Made by a program: the position numbers and the translations under genes. From Aurelia coerulea (Eukaryota > Cnidaria > Scyphozoa > Semaeostomeae > Ulmaridae), in assembly GCA_039566865.1 (NCBI GenBank), contig CM076949.1, forward strand, positions 14,237,501-14,301,500: 64,000 bases of DNA, read 5' to 3'. Numbering within the stretch: position 1 is the stretch's first letter; every line of letters begins with the position of its first letter. Below, piece by piece: positions 10,378 to 22,319 of this stretch. The notes beneath the pieces are model-generated. The model was not told where the DNA came from and did not search any database. It saw nothing but the letters and a program-made list of their open reading frames with translations.

Positions 10378-11023
10378 GGTCTATAATGGCCGTATTTCTG
10401 GACAGTTTGTTAATGATAAAGTGATCAATCTTTCGAATAGGGCTTTAAGTGATTCTGAAAATTTCGGTTTTGTCAAAAGGGCTAAAGTTTGTTGCTACAC
10501 CAAAAGAAAATTAGATTACTCGCAAATTAAAATTGATTTAGAAAATGTTGGTAGACGCCTCCGTTTGAAGTTGCATTTTAGGGAGTCGGAAGAATTTTCG
10601 GAATACCCAGTTTTTAGGCCAAAAAGTAAATTTAATCCTCGAAATAAAGATATTGCTATTGAGGTATATTTAAGTAAATTAGAAGAAGAAATAATGAAGG
10701 TAGAAGCAAATGGTAATAATTTCAGTAATATTAGTAGGGAAGAGCGTGCGGCATTAAATGGTCTGAAGTCGGACCGATCGATTGTCATCAAGGAGGCAGA
10801 TAAGGGATCAGCAGTGGTTGTTTGGGGCAGGGAGGACTATATAAAAGAGCCAAATGGGCAATTAGGGGATCACACTGTGTATGAAAAACTTGATGAAGAT
10901 CCTCCGGAAAGACTTCAGAGGATTATTTCAGACGCTCTAGAAACTGTGAAGGATGGGGGAGATATAGACGACTCAACTCTAAATTATCTTTTGATTAATA
11001 TCCCTATAGCACAAAAAAATGGG
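10378..11023 (+). pseudogene. Penelope-like element PLE1, N-terminal part (interrupted)
   Basis: An open frame from about 10378 to 11023 encodes the N-terminal region of a Penelope-like polyprotein. It aligns with PLE2 (27815-28633) and PLE3: shared blocks include KVINLS.RALS, FRESE.FSE.P.F, SKFNPRNKD.AIE.YLSKLE, SDRSIVIKEADKGS and the LDYLL-type end (here LNYLLINIP). The function of this region before the RT core is not known in detail. The frame stops just after the foldback element begins at 11024, and homology resumes at 23336. The 5' end is truncated relative to PLE2 by a few dozen codons, as is common for these elements; the ATG at 10328 lies in flanking sequence and is not the native start. 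Confidence 0.85.
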
Positions 11024-12305
11024 TGAATCGTGCAAATTGTGATACCAGCATGAAACTTGGTGGAGATGGGAAGTTTGATATGCTGAAAAAGATGGGATGT
11101 GGACACAAGCTGAAAAGTGCCCCCTTGTGCTATTTTTAGACTGGGGTACTAGGCTCCAGGCCTCTAAAAAGGAAATAGTAATAATTTTGCTGCAAATTAT
11201 GATACCAGCATGAAACTTGGTGGAGATGGGCAGTTTGATATGCTGAAAATGATGGAATGTAGACACAAGCTGAAAAATGCCCCCTTGTGCTATTTTTAGA
11301 CTGGGGTACTAGGTTCCAGGCCTCTAAAAAGGAAATAGTAATAATTTTGCTGCAAATTGTGATACCTGCATAAAACTTGGTGGAGATGGGCAGTTTGATA
11401 TGCTGAAAATGATGGAATGTGGACACAAGCTGAAAAATGTCCCCTTGTGCTATTTTTGGACTGGGGTACTAGGTTCCAGGCCTCTAAAAAGGAAATCGTA
11501 ATCATTTTGCTGCAAATTATGATACCTGCATGAAACTTGGTGGAGATGGGCAGTTTTATATTCTGAAAATGATGGAATGTGGACACAAGTTGAAAAATGC
11601 CCCATTGTGCTATTTTTAGACTGGGGTACTAGGTTCCAGGCCTCTAAAAACAAAATCGTAATCATTTTGCTGCAAATTATGATACCAGCGTGAAACTTGG
11701 TGGAGATGGGCAGTTTGATATGCTGAAAATGATGGAATGTGGACACAAGCTGAAAAATGCCCCCTTGTGCTATTTTTGGACTGGGGTACTAGGTTCCAGG
11801 CCTCTAAAAAGGAAATCGTAATCATTTTGCTGCAAATTATGATACCTGCATGAAACTTGGTGGAGATGGGCAGTTTTATATTCTGAAAATGATGGAATGT
11901 GGACACAAGTTGAAAAATGCCCCATTGTGCTATTTTTAGACTGGGGTACTAGGTTCCCGGCCTCTAAAAACAAAATCGTAATCATTTTGCTGCAAATTAT
12001 GATACCAGCGTGAAACTTGGTGGAGATGGGCAGTTTGATATGCTGAAAATGATGGAATGTGGACACAAGCTGAAAAATGCCCCCTTGTGCTATTTTTAGA
12101 CTGGGGTACTAGATTCCAGGCCTCAAAAAGACTTTCACAATCATTTTGCTGCAAAATGTGATACCAACATGAAACATGGTAGAGACAGGCAGTTATCATA
12201 CGCTGGAAAAAACGGGATGGGATGTGGACACAAGCTAAAGAATGCCCCTTGCTATTTTCCGATTTGGATACTAGATACTAGGTTCTATGCCCCCTTTTCC
12301 ACTTC
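11024..12305 (+). repeat. 160-bp tandem array A1 (about 8 units, forward)
   Basis: Units begin near 11030, 11190, 11350, 11510, 11670, 11830, 11990 and 12150 with GCAAATTATGATACCAGCATG. From 11511 the units alternate between two variants (for example GGACACAAGTTGAAAAATGC against GGACACAAGCTGAAAAATGC), giving a 320-bp higher-order repeat: 11511-11830 and 11831-12150 are almost identical. Because 160 is not a multiple of three, the ladder of roughly 96-codon minus-strand ORFs with 160-bp spacing is a by-product and not a gene family. Confidence 0.95.
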
Positions 12306-13984
12306 GTAATATCGCACCCAAAACAAAGAGTTCGCTGAGAGTTTAAAATTTGCTATTTTGTTTGAAGAAACAATAATAAAGTTAAATAAGAAATATAAGA
12401 GGTATTACCAATCGGCTGTTCTTACTGTTTTTGAGGACTGGTGCAGAGTTTGTTGTATTGTAGGATCACCATGCAAAGGGAGCCTTTTGTTAATGTTTTA
12501 TGGATTTTTTACCGGTGTTTTACAGTGTCTTAGTTCGTAAAGGGACGGGGGTGGATTTCACCAAATGTCTCCACAATTTAGGTTGTTATTTTGTTATATT
12601 TTCTGGGATATAAATCTTTCGATATCAGGTTTTTGTTCTCGTGTGTACTACTGGTGTTTGTTTTGAAAGAGAATCAAAGAAGGTACATGGTGAAAACGCT
12701 GAGAAGGATGCGAAGAATGGGGCTGAGTTAGGTGTGGTAGAGGATCTCCGTATACAGAGGCCTCTTGTACTTATCATGTTTCCTGGTGGGATTGGTATAT
12801 TGTGTGTCATGTTGTGGTTTGGAGGAAATAGGGAATGGGGCATGAGAGTGGGGGGCTAGAATTTTCCAACGCATTTTTTTAATTTGGTCGTTAAAGGTTC
12901 TGTCGTGTATTTTATGTGATGTTAAGTTCCTTGTGTACGTTTTCGTGTTCTGCTATGACTATTTGTTTTCGTTTTCGTCTGTTTTCCGATTGGTTTGGAA
13001 TGGTATGAAAAAGGCATAACAGTAAATGGGAAACTCATTTGTTCCAAGTTGTAAAGGGTAGGGTGGGAGAATAGGCTCACCGGGGTCACCATTTCAACGG
13101 GAGATGCTAACACAAGGATATGCTGAATGAAGGTTTGAGGGGGGGAGGGGGTTGTGCTAAGCGATGCAATTTGATTGGTGGTGTCATTTGTTAAAATCAC
13201 TTTCTAGTTATTGTTTTTTGTTTGTTGTTGTTTATTTTCAAAATCATTTGATCTTCAGCGGTTCTCCTGTAAATGTTTCTATGGTAGTAGGATCGGAATA
13301 TTGTCCCCGAAGGGGGATACGGGTACCCTCAGTGATCCCTGGACAGTGGAACACTGTCAATGACTACATATAATTCGTTTTGTTGTGATTTTTGTTGCAA
13401 TGGGTTTGAAGGGAGATGATTAGGTTTGGATTGAGATATTTGGCATTGTGCCGAATTTAGGCCTTATAGCTGTAATCATTGGTTGTATCAGTTTATCGTC
13501 GTGTTATGAATGTATGTATTAATGATGGGATGGAGCGAATTGTACATGAAGCACTGGAAAGGGGAAGCATAGGTGATTGGGGAAAGGGAATTGCCTTAAC
13601 GTTATATGCGAAGTTTTTGGGAAAGGTACCATTAAATTAATCAACGAATTACAGGCTATGTATAAAGTATGAACATAACATTTGCGTTATTTGCAAGTTC
13701 TGTTTGTCTGCATGAAGACTTGCATCGTTTGTTTTTTAACTATCCATTGAATTGTAAGTGTAAATGTAAGTGTGTCTGCTAGCAACTTAGCAAGGTGCGT
13801 CAATGATGGCAGAAAATCAGGAATGAAAATAGGGTCACCCCGCTATATAAATAGGTGGATTACACCGCTCAACAGCAACATTAAGTAAAATAATTCTTGT
13901 GATCAGCTAGTTTCACAACATCAATTCCAAATTTCAACAAGAAGTATTGGACCAAATAAGCAAATCTAAAAAGAAAATTTGGGA
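12306..13984. other. Core of the foldback element, no recognised gene
   Basis: Single-copy-looking sequence between the inverted arrays. Several short open frames exist, none with a recognised domain. The best candidate is 13506-13640 on the plus strand (44 codons, containing MERIVHEALERGSIGDWG), which is open upstream to 13476. A TATA-like box lies near the right end. If this element ever coded its own transposase, this is where remnants would be. Confidence 0.4.
13844..13854 (+). promoter_or_regulatory. TATA-box candidate
   Basis: TATATAAATAG lies about 140 bp upstream of array A2, in a GC-richer context (CACCCCGC before, GTGGATTACACCGC after). Spacing to a CA-rich possible start at about 13872-13880 is right for a TATA promoter. 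No downstream gene of the foldback element is recognised, and transcription would read into array A2 and LINE-A. Confidence 0.3.
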
Positions 13985-14571
13985 TCATTTTTACACTTGT
14001 GTCCACATCCAATTTTTTTCAGCGTATCAAACTGCCCATCTCCACCAGGTTTCATGCTGGTATCACAATTTGCAGCAAAAGGATTACTGTATCCTTTTTG
14101 GAGGCCTGGAACCTAGTACCCCGTTCTAGAATTGGTACAAGGGGGGGGGCATTTGTCAGCTTGTGTCTACATCCCATCTTTTTCAGCGTATCAAGCTGCC
14201 CATCTCTACCAAATTTCATGCTGGTATCACATTTTGCAGCAAAATGATTGCGAAAGTCTTTTTTGAGGCCTGGAATCTAGTACCTCAGTCTAGAAATAGC
14301 ACAAATGGGCATTTTCAGCTTGTGTCTACATCTCATCATTTTCAGCATATCAAACTGCCCATCTCCACCAAGTTTCATGCAGGTATCATAATCCCGATCA
14401 TAATTTGCAGCAAAATTATTACGATTTCCTTTTTAGAGGCCTGGAACCTAGTACCCATATCTAAAAATAGTACAAGGGGGCATTTTTCAGCTTGTGTCCA
14501 CATTCCATCATTTTCAGCATATCAAACTGCCCATCTCCACCAAGTTTCATGCTTGGATAGAGTTTCATGCT
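13985..14571 (-). repeat. 160-bp tandem array A2 (reverse, about 3.6 units)
   Basis: Units marked by CAGCTTGTGTCTACATCCCA at about 13997, 14162, 14320 and 14491, running in the opposite sense to A1. The last unit breaks at TTTCATGCT where LINE-A begins and resumes at 22988 in array A3. It ends with an 18-bp tandem duplication (TTTCATGCTTGGATAGAG twice, 14545-14580). Confidence 0.9.
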
Positions 14572-14854
14572 TGGATAGAGTTTATAGGATAGAGGTGCTC
14601 AGGCTGATCGTGACAGCGGTGACACCGTGGAATACAGAGTGTCCTGCATAGTTCGTTCGGAATAGTTCGGATACTTACATTCTCACGAAACATTCTGGTT
14701 TACAAAAAGAAGCATTATTGCTGCAATATCGTTGAAGTTTGCCATCATATACGAAGAACAGTCTCAAAGAAGGCCACGACATCAGACAGAATAAAAACGA
14801 AGCCGACATTTGGCCTAACCGGCCTAACGGCGCGAAAACTGTCAGCAGTACTAA

Positions 14855-16648
14855 ATGGCAAAAATGAAAAGAAAAGGGAGGAAGAAAGCAAACTCCCCAG
14901 ATGTAAAAGTCAAAAGCTTTAAAGGAGGGCTTTCAGTATACCTGCCAAGCAGAGAGGAAATGGAAAATTGGCTGAACGTGTTTGATAAACGATACTACGA
15001 TCATTTAGGCCAAGATCCCGCACACGAGAATCTACTTGTACAATGGGAAGCTGAAAATGGCAATGCACCAATACTGACAAATGAAGACAAATTAGATCCA
15101 GAAGCAAACAAGCAGCTTAACATGGCCATCTATTCTAAAGTATGTGGTAACAGCTACAGGAAAATATTTTCAGCAATTTTCTACCTGCAAGGAAAGAAGC
15201 ACTGTGTAATGATGGGAGGAACAGCAGCCCAATGCTGGTTTGACGAAGAAATGTCAACAATCAAATCTCTGGCAGACTTGAATAAGAAGGACTCAACCTC
15301 ACTAAAGGTCCTGAAAAAGTCAAAGGCGGAGCCTTTTCCTGAGAAACTTGTGTCTGACCCAGGATGTAAAGCAAAACTAATTAAGATAGAGGTGATGGAT
15401 GATGTATCAGATGACATAGGCCAAAAAGGTTTTATTGCAGACACTGAAGAATCAGGAGACCCAGAAAACTCAGATGTGACATCAGAGAACTCTGGAGATG
15501 AAGAAATTGAAACAAGTGGTGAGGAATGGGGAGCTGAGCATATTCAATCTGAAAAAGTAGTAGCAGATGCCACAATTATAATAGAAGAGGAAGAAGAGGA
15601 AAAAAGAAAAGAAAAAACAGTGCCTCTCCCCCAGAGAAGCTATAAAGGAAGAGTTAAAAGAGGTGAAAAAGAGGATGAACATGAGGAAAAGAATGAGAAA
15701 AAGAACATGAAAAAGAATGAGAAAAAGAAAACAAGAAAACAATTAACAAAGGCGCCCAACTCTGATGTGGTGAAAGAACGGGATTCACTTAAAAAGAGAG
15801 TTCGGGAATTGGAGCGCAAAGTAGAAAGGCTTGAAAATGAAACACAAAGCCTAGCCGATGAAAAAGAAATGCTAAAAAGAGCCTACAAAAGTGAAAAGAG
15901 GGAGAGAGAATATTTGGAAGAGCTACTTGACAAACTTGATGAAGAAAATGAAGCTGAGAAAGCAGGGAAAAAAAGCAAAGAAAAGGGGCCACCAAAACAG
16001 GAAAAGGAAGCTGAGAAATCCTCAAGTCAAATGAGCCAATATGATATGCAAATCCAAACAGAGAAAGAGGCCATCAGGGAGCTAGAGAAAGAAGCAGAGT
16101 TAGCAAAACTACGAGAATACCAGCAACACCTGAGAGGAAAAATAGTGTCTCAACCTCAGTATCCGCAACAGCAACAGACCCAGAACCAGCACAACCAATT
16201 TTATCAACAACAACCTATGCAAACCTTCCGCCCAAACAACCGAAATATCCCCAGCGAGATGCAAAATTTTGGAAAGAGGGAATGTAGATATGAAAAGCAA
16301 CGGAAAGGGAGCTGCAGGTGGGGAGAGAATTGTAAATTCTCCCACAACATAGGCTGGATTGGTGATGATACAGATGAGGACAAGGATAAATGGAGAGCAT
16401 CAGGGTTATGCTTTGCACACATGATGGGGGTCTGCGCAAGACCAGAGTGCAGATTTCTACACCCAGAAAAAGACACTTTCAAAAACACAGAATATGTACA
16501 GCAAGAAAATGTAACAGACAGGATCAAAAAATGTATAAAGGACTCAATGGACAGTGTTAAAAAAGAAATTTTAAGAGACATACAATACCATCAGCAGCAA
16601 CAAGTCCCACAGCACCCCCGTGTATCATGGGACCCCACCCTTGTGTAA
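14855..16648 (+). CDS. LINE-A ORF1, coiled-coil and CCCH zinc-finger protein (597 aa, intact)
   Basis: Probably the nucleic-acid-binding partner of LINE-A ORF2. The sequence shows an N-terminal globular part (about 1-150); an acidic stretch (about 190-250, DSEENSGDEE type); a highly charged Lys/Glu region leading to a long predicted coiled coil (about 300-375, with heptads such as LKKRVRELERKVERLENE); a Gln-rich linker (about 425-450); and two CCCH-type zinc fingers near 478-498 (C-X9-C-X5-C-X3-H) and 517-536 (C-X7-C-X4-C-X3-H). A short Gln-rich tail follows. The ATG at 14855 is the first in frame, about 280 bp into the element. The 3' end overlaps the start of ORF2 by about 20 bp in another frame. 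CCCH fingers are also seen in cellular RNA-binding proteins, so this may be a captured domain; that is inference. Confidence 0.75.
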   Translation: MAKMKRKGRKKANSPDVKVKSFKGGLSVYLPSREEMENWLNVFDKRYYDHLGQDPAHENLLVQWEAENGNAPILTNEDKLDPEANKQLNMAIYSKVCGNSYRKIFSAIFYLQGKKHCVMMGGTAAQCWFDEEMSTIKSLADLNKKDSTSLKVLKKSKAEPFPEKLVSDPGCKAKLIKIEVMDDVSDDIGQKGFIADTEESGDPENSDVTSENSGDEEIETSGEEWGAEHIQSEKVVADATIIIEEEEEEKRKEKTVPLPQRSYKGRVKRGEKEDEHEEKNEKKNMKKNEKKKTRKQLTKAPNSDVVKERDSLKKRVRELERKVERLENETQSLADEKEMLKRAYKSEKREREYLEELLDKLDEENEAEKAGKKSKEKGPPKQEKEAEKSSSQMSQYDMQIQTEKEAIRELEKEAELAKLREYQQHLRGKIVSQPQYPQQQQTQNQHNQFYQQQPMQTFRPNNRNIPSEMQNFGKRECRYEKQRKGSCRWGENCKFSHNIGWIGDDTDEDKDKWRASGLCFAHMMGVCARPECRFLHPEKDTFKNTEYVQQENVTDRIKKCIKDSMDSVKKEILRDIQYHQQQQVPQHPRVSWDPTLV

Positions 16649-17920
16649 AGAGAAACAAGCGGAAAAAGACTCATATTAAAGAAAAAAGGAGAAGGTATGA
16701 TAAAAAAAGGATAAAAATTCTGTATTCAAATGCTAATGGCCTAAAATCTAAAGTAGATAGCTTATGTTCAATAGTGGAGGATTTAGATCCTACAATAATT
16801 TGTATAACAGAACCTAAGATTAACACTTGTGATGGTCCCATCAGTATAAAGGGATACTGTGATCCTATAGAATTAAGAAGGCAAAATAAACAAGGAGGAG
16901 GGATATGGATAATACATAAAGAATCATTAAAAGGTAAAATAACAGTCTTAGAGGTAGGAGATGATGATAATGAACAGGTCTGGATTAACATCATACTTGG
17001 ATGTGAGGATATAATATTGGGATTGGTGTATGGTAAACAGGAATCTAGGACAAGAGTAAAGAGTAACTTCAATTTCTTTGATAAAATTGACTATTATGCT
17101 GTTAAGGCTAAAAATGAAGGAAAAGCATTGATAATACTAGGAGATTTAAATGTGAAAATAGGAGATAATATAAAAGGGAACCATCCTAAGATAACTACAG
17201 GAGGAAAAAATCTAATGAAAATAGTAAAGAAAAGAAAATTAAACATACTAAACACTAGTGATAAATGCCAAGGGCTTTGGACAAGGATTTCAACTACTGA
17301 CAAGTATAATGTAAATAAGAAGGCAGTACTCGATTATGCATTGGTTAATCAAAAAGGCCTTGATAAATTTGATAGAATGATTATTGATGAAGAAAGAAGA
17401 TATGTCCTAGAAAGAGTGGGAAAATATAGTATCAAGGAATCGGATCATAATACAATGGTGCTTGACTTTAATTTCAAGCAGAAGGATGTTTCTAGCCAAA
17501 ATTCTGAAAAGGAAAGAGGGCGCTGGGTTTTATCAAGTAACTCCCTTCAGGAATTTAATAAACAAGTGAAAATTAACAAAATAGGAAGAGTTTGGGATCA
17601 AAACAAACCTGTAAATGTACTTTATAAAGAGTGGAAAAGGAAAATATACAAAATTATGGCTAAATGCTTCAAGAAAAGGTACCAAGGAACTAAAAAGCAC
17701 AACGTAGTAATAAGGCCATGTAGGGAACTGAGAAAGAAGAAAATAGAGTTGAAACAGAAACTAAGCGAAGCTATTAAAAAAGGGGACAATTTCAGGGAAA
17801 GTGTTTTAAAAGTAAGAATTAAACAACTGAACAAAAAACTGGTGAGGATGGAGAATGAGAGTAAAGATATTAGGATGAAGGCAAACATTGAAAAGTTAAA
17901 TATGACTGCAGTGCAAAGTT
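16627..17920 (+). pseudogene. LINE-A ORF2, endonuclease half (cut by LINE-B)
   Basis: N-terminal half of the LINE-A replicase. It shows an APE-like endonuclease, the enzyme that nicks target DNA to prime reverse transcription. Motifs in order: LYSNANGLKSK (about 30), CITEPKI (about 57), GLVYGKQESRTR, LIILGDLNVKIGDN (about 165) and the C-terminal SDHNTMVLDF (about 275). A Lys-rich linker follows. The ATG at 16627 overlaps the end of ORF1; reinitiation or an internal start may apply. The frame runs into the poly(T) of LINE-B at 17921 and ends there, so no full protein can be made. Homology resumes at 20431. Confidence 0.85.
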
Positions 17921-17921
17921 G

Positions 17922-17952
<31 letters not shown>

Positions 17953-20421
17953 TACTCCTTAAAATCAACTACATTTAACAGATAAACTAAACATAAGATA
18001 GAGTGTGCCACTCACAGTGAAAATGGACACATGGTCATCGAGTTTCCACTGTGAATAGCACTTACAATAGATAATTAATAAATAGTATAGTTTATCAACA
18101 CAACATTACCACAAAAAACACTACATGACGAGGACGTAAACGAATGGGCGCTGCGATTTACTCAAAAATTTAAGGTAACTCTGCCCCCATCCCAACCAGA
18201 GCAGAGAGCAGAGCCACCCTAACTGAATCTTTTTGTTGCTTTCAAATATGCCATCGACGCTTCTAAAATTATACGATTTGCAAGAACGGTTAGGTTGTTG
18301 CTTCCAAACAGTAACAGTTGGCATAAGGATTTTGAATCCATTGATGTAATATCAATCCCGGGAATGTCAGAATGTTGACCAAGGAGATCTCTTCGCATCG
18401 TGTCAAAACGAGGGCAGTGCAGGAGAAAGTGTTCATTATCCTCTACCGCTTCGCCACAGGCGCAGCAAGGGTTTAAACAGTCAAATCTATGTCTGAATTT
18501 ATGTTCATTAAGAGGACTAAATTTCAATCGAATTTTAGTCAGGTATCTAACACCATCTATATCAGAAATGTTGTACATGGAGTTTGTCACAGGTTTTATA
18601 ATTTGAAGCAATTTTTGTTTAAACTCAGAAATGGACCTTGAATTTTTTATCTCGTCGCCGAGTAAATTCCACTCATGGAGTGTGCTCTGGAAATACGTGT
18701 TTGAAAAGCGAACATTTCGTACAATATTTTGATCGTAAACCCGCGGATTTCTAAGATTGTACAATATTTGACGCTCCGGAGGGATTTCAGAAAACAAATA
18801 TTCGGGTGAATGGGACCGTACTAATTTAAAGAAATGACACAAACGTCTATACCATCGCCTATATGGTAAAGGGTTTCCCAGCCTAGTTCATCATAGAAGC
18901 CTGTTCCTACTTGTACCTCTCCATGCTCCAGTCACAGCTAATGCAGCCGAATACTGAGTCTGCTCAAGTCTCCGGGTAAAGTTCAGCTGCATCCCAGGAT
19001 CATCTCTATGATAGATTATATCGCCATAGTCCAAATGGGGCCTCACATATAACTTATAAATCTGATCCAGTACAGCTTTGGAGACATATTTAGAAAGATA
19101 TCTTATCATACCAATACCTCGCCTAGCCTTGACAATAGCCTCTTTGATATGACTCTGAAAATCTAGCTTAGAATCGAGAATCATGCCTAGATGCTTATGC
19201 TCTGCTTTTACCGTGACCTCATCGCTCCCTAAGAAAAGAGGAGGGTGAGTGGGCTTGAGTCTTTTTGAAGAGAAAATAACTTCTTCCGTTTTATCTGCAT
19301 TGAATTTCATCTTCCATTGCCATGCCCAAAGTCGAACCCTTTCAAGATCTCTATTTAATTCATCAGCAGTTTTGTTTCATCCTTCACAACAGAAAAAAGA
19401 GATGTATCATCGGCAAAAATTTTTACATCGCAATTTAAGTTCTCCACAATGTCGTTAATGTATACAAGGAAGAACAAAGGACCCAAGACCGAACCTTGTG
19501 GCACTCCAGCAGATATTTGTGCCCATTGAGAACTTTTTCCATTCAACACAACACGCTGCCTGCGATTTTCTAGAAAGTTACCAAGTAATGACAAGAGATG
19601 ACCAGAAATTCTGTTGCACTCAAGTTTGTAAAGTAACCCATCGTGCCAAACCCTATCAAAAGCTTTCGACAGATCGAGGAAGACGGCCCGTGTTTCTCTG
19701 CTGGGAATTTCTTCAAAAGCGGTATAAATTTTATGAGTTATTGCTAGCAATTGGTTTATTGTCGAGTCACCTGGGCGAAAGCCTGATTGATGTGGAGTTA
19801 AGAGTCCATTGTTGCAAAGGTGTTCATACATGACATCAAAAATCAATTTTTCAAAAAGTTTTCCAAAAATTGGTAGAAGTGAAATTGGTCGATAATTATT
19901 TTTACACTGCCGGCTACCCTTTTTGTGGATAGGAATTATATTTGCTTTCTTCCAGATTGAGGGATAAATTCCTACCTCAAGGCATTTTTCAAAGATTTGG
20001 CACAATGGCTCTACTACAGAAACATCACACATCTTTATCATAAAAATTGATATATTATCGCAGCCATGAGCTTTGCTGGTATCGAGAGAACGAATTAATC
20101 TTAAAACTTTTGCTCTGTCTATAACAAGACTTTGCAAAAGCACATTGCATTGAGGTCGGAAGTTTGGAAGGGTGCTCCCAGTTGATACCGCACAACACTG
20201 TTCCACAAAATAATCATTTAAAACATTAGCTTTTTCTTGTACGTTGGTTAGGAATAAACCATTTTCTAACAATGGCGGTATGTTAAACGTCTTCTTGTTG
20301 TTTATTAATCTGTTTAGAGTTGACCAATACTCTTTCAAGCCTTGTTTTGGATCAGACAATTTTCTACCTAATTTCAAAAAATAGCTTTCCTTGGCCTTGA
20401 CAATGAGTTTTGAAGTAGCAT
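17921..20421 (-). mobile_element. LINE-B, 5'-truncated CR1/Jockey-type LINE inserted in LINE-A
   Basis: Inserted on the minus strand with its poly(A) tail as the poly(T) run at about 17922-17949. The 9-bp target duplication TGCAAAGTT is at 17912-17920 and 20422-20430. The element starts inside the RT-upstream region, so it is 5'-truncated to 2.5 kb, the usual outcome of target-primed reverse transcription. Confidence 0.95.
18219..20377 (-). pseudogene. LINE-B reverse transcriptase (frameshifted)
   Basis: Three successive frames encode the RT and C-terminal parts. 19355-20377 holds the RT palm and fingers: NNYRPISLLPIFGKLFEK, HQSGFRPGDSTINQL, FLDLSKAFDRVWHDGL, GVPQGSVLGPLFF and the catalytic FADD box. 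18891-19310 holds the thumb region (GMILDSKLDFQSHI). 18219-18842 ends with a Cys/His knuckle, CCACGEAVEDNEHFLLHCP. The breaks look like single-base changes: loss of an A near 19370 (within DETK...LMN) and a gain near 18895, plus another small indel near 18870. Activity is lost. Box sequences fit the CR1/Jockey superfamily. Confidence 0.9.
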
Positions 20422-20430
20422 TGCAAAGTT

Positions 20431-22319
20431 CAGAATTCTATAAGATAAGGGCCAAAATCTTAGGAAGAAAAGCAGACTGCCCAACTGCTGTAATAAACGA
20501 ACAAGGAAAGGAACTAGTTGAACCAAAAGAAATCCTTGAAGAGCATGAAACTTATTTTAAGAAATTACTCACCAATCGAGAGCCAGACGATAAGTATAAA
20601 AATCATGTAAGATCAGTTGAAAAGCTGTTTTGTAAAGTCGTTCAATCCCAGAAGGGACAAAATAATGATGCCCCTTTTGAAATGTGGGAACTGGAAAAAG
20701 TACTCAAAAGCCTGAAAGTAAAGAAATCCCCAGGGGTTGACTCCATAAGTAATGAAATATATAAAAGTTCAGAGTATGAGTTTAGAAATTCTGTGCTGAA
20801 AGCTATCAACAAGGTTTTTAGTACTGGTCAACCCCCAAAGGATTGGAGGAAAATAATAGTTAGAACAATTTATAAGAAAAAAGGCAACAGAAAGTTGCTA
20901 AAAAATTGGAGAGGAATATTTCTGACAGTAAGCATTAGTAAGATCTATGAAAAATTAATGCTTATCAGACAGATAAATGTCATTGAGAAAGGATTTTCAG
21001 AGGCAGCCGCAGGGGGAAGAAAAGGGAGGTCAACATTAGATCATTTATTCATTTGGCAAGCAATAAATGATTATTTCAAGTATCTAAAATGTGCAGTGAA
21101 GTTTGTTTATTTGGACCTGGAGAAAGCTTTTGATAAGCTATGGTTGAAATCTTGCATTATAGATATGTATAGAAGTGGGGTCAAGGGAAATTTTCTTAAA
21201 AATGTTTACGAACTAAACAATGAAGGATACATTCAAATCCATACACCTAGTGGAATAACAAGAGAAGTTAAAATTGAAGAAAATTTGAAACAAGGAACCA
21301 TTTTGGCAGCCCCTATTTGTGCCAATCATATTGATAAAGGTATGCAAGTAGCCAAAAGAGAAAACTTGGGGATAAATTTTGGGAACATTTTGATACCTCC
21401 ATTGCTCTATCAGGATGATATATTGATTGCTTCCATATCTCATAAGAAAATGCAGGAAATGGTAACTATTGCTGAAGAATTTCAAAAGAAAAACCTCTTG
21501 AATTTTAACTTGGATAAAAGTGAACAAATGGTGATGCAGTATAGCAAAAGTAAGCAAGCTCAAAAAGAAAATTTAATGTTAAATGGCCAAATTATTAAAG
21601 ACGTAGAGTCATATAAGTATCTAGGAGACTTGAAAAACACCAAAGGAACCTTAGATTTGTGCATCAATAAACGAATAAATTCTGCTATGGGGGTTATTAA
21701 TGAAATAAAATTCCTTACTAAGCAAGAGGCATTCAAAAAACAAAGTTTTGAAATCAGTATAAAGTTGATTGAAGCAATTTTGATGCCCAAAGTTCTGTAT
21801 GCATGTGAAACATGGACTAATTTAACTAAGAAGCAAATTAAAAACTTAGAAAAATTGCAAAAAGATGCAGTTACAATAATTGACTCTCTACCCCAATCAA
21901 TGCCATATGACGGAATAGTCCTTGAATGTGGCTTGATGCCTATGGAATTTAGAATTAAAGAGAAAAGATTGATATACTTCCATAAGATATTAAACATGAA
22001 TAAAAGTAGATTGACTAAGATAGTTTATGAAGAGCAAAAAAGGTTAAATTTCCCAAATTGTTGGTATAAAGAAGTAATCAGTGACCTAGAAATGATTGAT
22101 ATTAACCTCAAAGAATGTCAGATCAAAGACCTAACCAAAGAACAATGGAAACAAATTGTTAGAGAAAAAATTATCATAATCATAGAAAATAATATTAAAA
22201 ATAATAAAAAGACCAAACTCAGATTTATCAAGGGTAGTAAGTTTGAAATGAAAGAGTACCTGAGGTGTGAAGAAGCCTCATCCCTACTGAAATTAAAACT
22301 AAACATGGTTGACCTAAAG
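20431..22319 (+). pseudogene. LINE-A ORF2, reverse transcriptase half
   Basis: Continuation of LINE-A ORF2 after LINE-B. RT motifs in order: VKKSPGVDSISNEIYK, FVYLDLEKAFDKLW (box A, catalytic Asp), LKQGTILAAPICANH in place of the usual PQGS.LSP box B, and LLYQDDILIAS (box C, YQDD). A post-RT region (KVLYACETWTNLTKKQ) follows. The first dozen codons of the long open frame starting at 20391 belong to LINE-B and the target duplicate. The frame is then broken by a GC-rich insert at 22320. Confidence 0.85.

Noticed and set aside
11136..12199. A ladder of six or seven similar minus-strand ORFs of about 90 codons, each starting MSTFHHFQ
   Set aside because: They repeat every 160 bp with the tandem array, cross units in changing frames, and have no conserved domain. 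They are a by-product of the repeat.
12358..13373. Short ORFs in the foldback core as a transposase
   Set aside because: None shows a catalytic motif or helix-turn-helix, and they overlap on both strands. A transposase cannot be supported.
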